Assembly: GCA_019745395.1 (NCBI GenBank)
Contig: JAIETG010000010.1
Location: 1-34,795, forward strand
Direction: 5' to 3'
DNA from: Rhabdochlamydiaceae bacterium
GTDB lineage: Bacteria; Chlamydiota; Chlamydiia; Chlamydiales; Rhabdochlamydiaceae
Length of the DNA stretch: 34,795 bases
Shown here: in pieces, positions 34,418 through 34,795 of the stretch
Layout of the letters: each line of letters starts with the position of its first letter
How positions within the stretch are numbered: the first letter of the stretch is position 1
Translations under genes and position numbers: made by a program
The notes under the pieces: generated by a model
Seen by the model: only the letters and a program-made list of their open reading frames with translations
Database searches by the model: none
What the model was told of the DNA's origin: nothing

Positions 34418-34795
34418 GCAATTTCCTTGATTTAGTCTGCTTTTTGGCAATCGTTTCCAAAAGCTTCACATTAAAATCTTTGGCTGAATGAAATCCCATT
34501 TCCTTAAGCCTATAGTTCAAAGCGATTGTTTCAATAAGAAGTACGACATCTCTTCCTGGCTTGACAGGAAGAACATGATAAGGAACTTTAATGCTTAGAA
34601 GATCACAAAACTTCTGATCAAGTCCCACCCGATCATAAAATCTTTTATCATCCCATTCTTCTAACTTGATCACCATATCTATGGTTTTATCATCACGAAC
34701 GCAAACAGCACCATACAAATGGGCGACATTAATAATCCCAATGCCCCGAATTTCCATTAAATGACGCGTTAATTCAGGTCCCGATCCTTCTAAAT
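34401..34795 (-). CDS. hprK: HPr kinase/phosphorylase, 3' part (5' end outside window)
   Basis: Bifunctional enzyme that phosphorylates HPr on its regulatory serine with ATP or pyrophosphate and removes it with phosphate. Only the C-terminal ~130 residues are present. The frame is open to the window edge, reading SGPELTRHLMEIRGIGIINV before the internal ATG at 34757, which is therefore not the start. Later marks are LYGAVCVRD, DRVGLD, and PVKPGRDVVLLIE followed by NYRLKEMG, all matching the HprK capping/C-terminal region. The Walker A and the His of the N-terminal part are outside the window. Its stop lies inside ptsH, so the genes are coupled. Confidence 0.92.
   Translation of the reverse strand, partial: LEGSGPELTRHLMEIRGIGIINVAHLYGAVCVRDDKTIDMVIKLEEWDDKRFYDRVGLDQKFCDLLSIKVPYHVLPVKPGRDVVLLIETIALNYRLKEMGFHSAKDFNVKLLETIAKKQTKSRKLRENIS

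Overview
The window reads as the chromosome of a low-G+C environmental chlamydia (phylum Chlamydiota), outside the Chlamydia genus. The evidence is a housekeeping set (alaS, mfd, efp, epmA, clpB, hprK-ptsH-ptsI) mixed with genes typical of obligate intracellular bacteria: an IncA-like protein with a two-lobed hydrophobic segment, ankyrin, F-box-like and papain/transglutaminase-fold proteins, a eukaryotic-type kinase-like protein and a secreted GH18 chitinase. The chitinase would fit an arthropod- or amoeba-associated lineage such as Rhabdochlamydia or Simkania, but this placement is inference from gene content only.

Layout. 1-600: end of an HD-domain hydrolase. 891-2081: unrecognised coiled-coil protein. 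2522-8454: alaS and mfd, overlapping by 7 nt, behind a good promoter. 8785-11868: three genes on the + strand separated by AT-rich gaps of over 300 bp: a small protein resembling a type III secretion needle subunit, a truncated homospermidine-synthase domain fused to a histidine phosphatase, and a Cys-His-Asp papain/transglutaminase-like protein. 11876-15006 (- strand): an AMP nucleosidase-like enzyme and a 745-residue membrane-anchored protein ending in a J-like domain. 15154-16887 (+): a divergently transcribed ankyrin protein that carries the same C-terminal J-containing module. 16961-21515 (+): Inc-like protein, efp, epmA, a SirB1/TPR protein and a small exported protein. 21585-23117 (-): exported 5'-nucleotidase-like enzyme. 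23272-25890 (+): clpB. 25963-29070 (-): 1035-residue kinase-like protein. 29338-30630 (+): chitinase. 30816-32321 (+): F-box-like protein with twelve tandem 32-residue repeats. 32386-34795 (-): hprK-ptsH-ptsI, with hprK running off the window end.

How they work together. efp and epmA overlap and form a substrate/modifying-enzyme pair. hprK, ptsH and ptsI overlap or nearly touch and supply the general phosphotransferase chain plus its regulatory kinase, with no sugar permease seen here. Most of the rest looks like host-interaction genes, each apparently its own transcription unit and several bounded by perfect hairpins. The best candidates for undescribed biology are the divergent gene pair at 12769-16887 sharing one C-terminal J module, the Hss/histidine-phosphatase fusion, the kinase-like giant, and the F-box-like solenoid. 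No tRNA, rRNA, CRISPR array or insertion sequence was seen.
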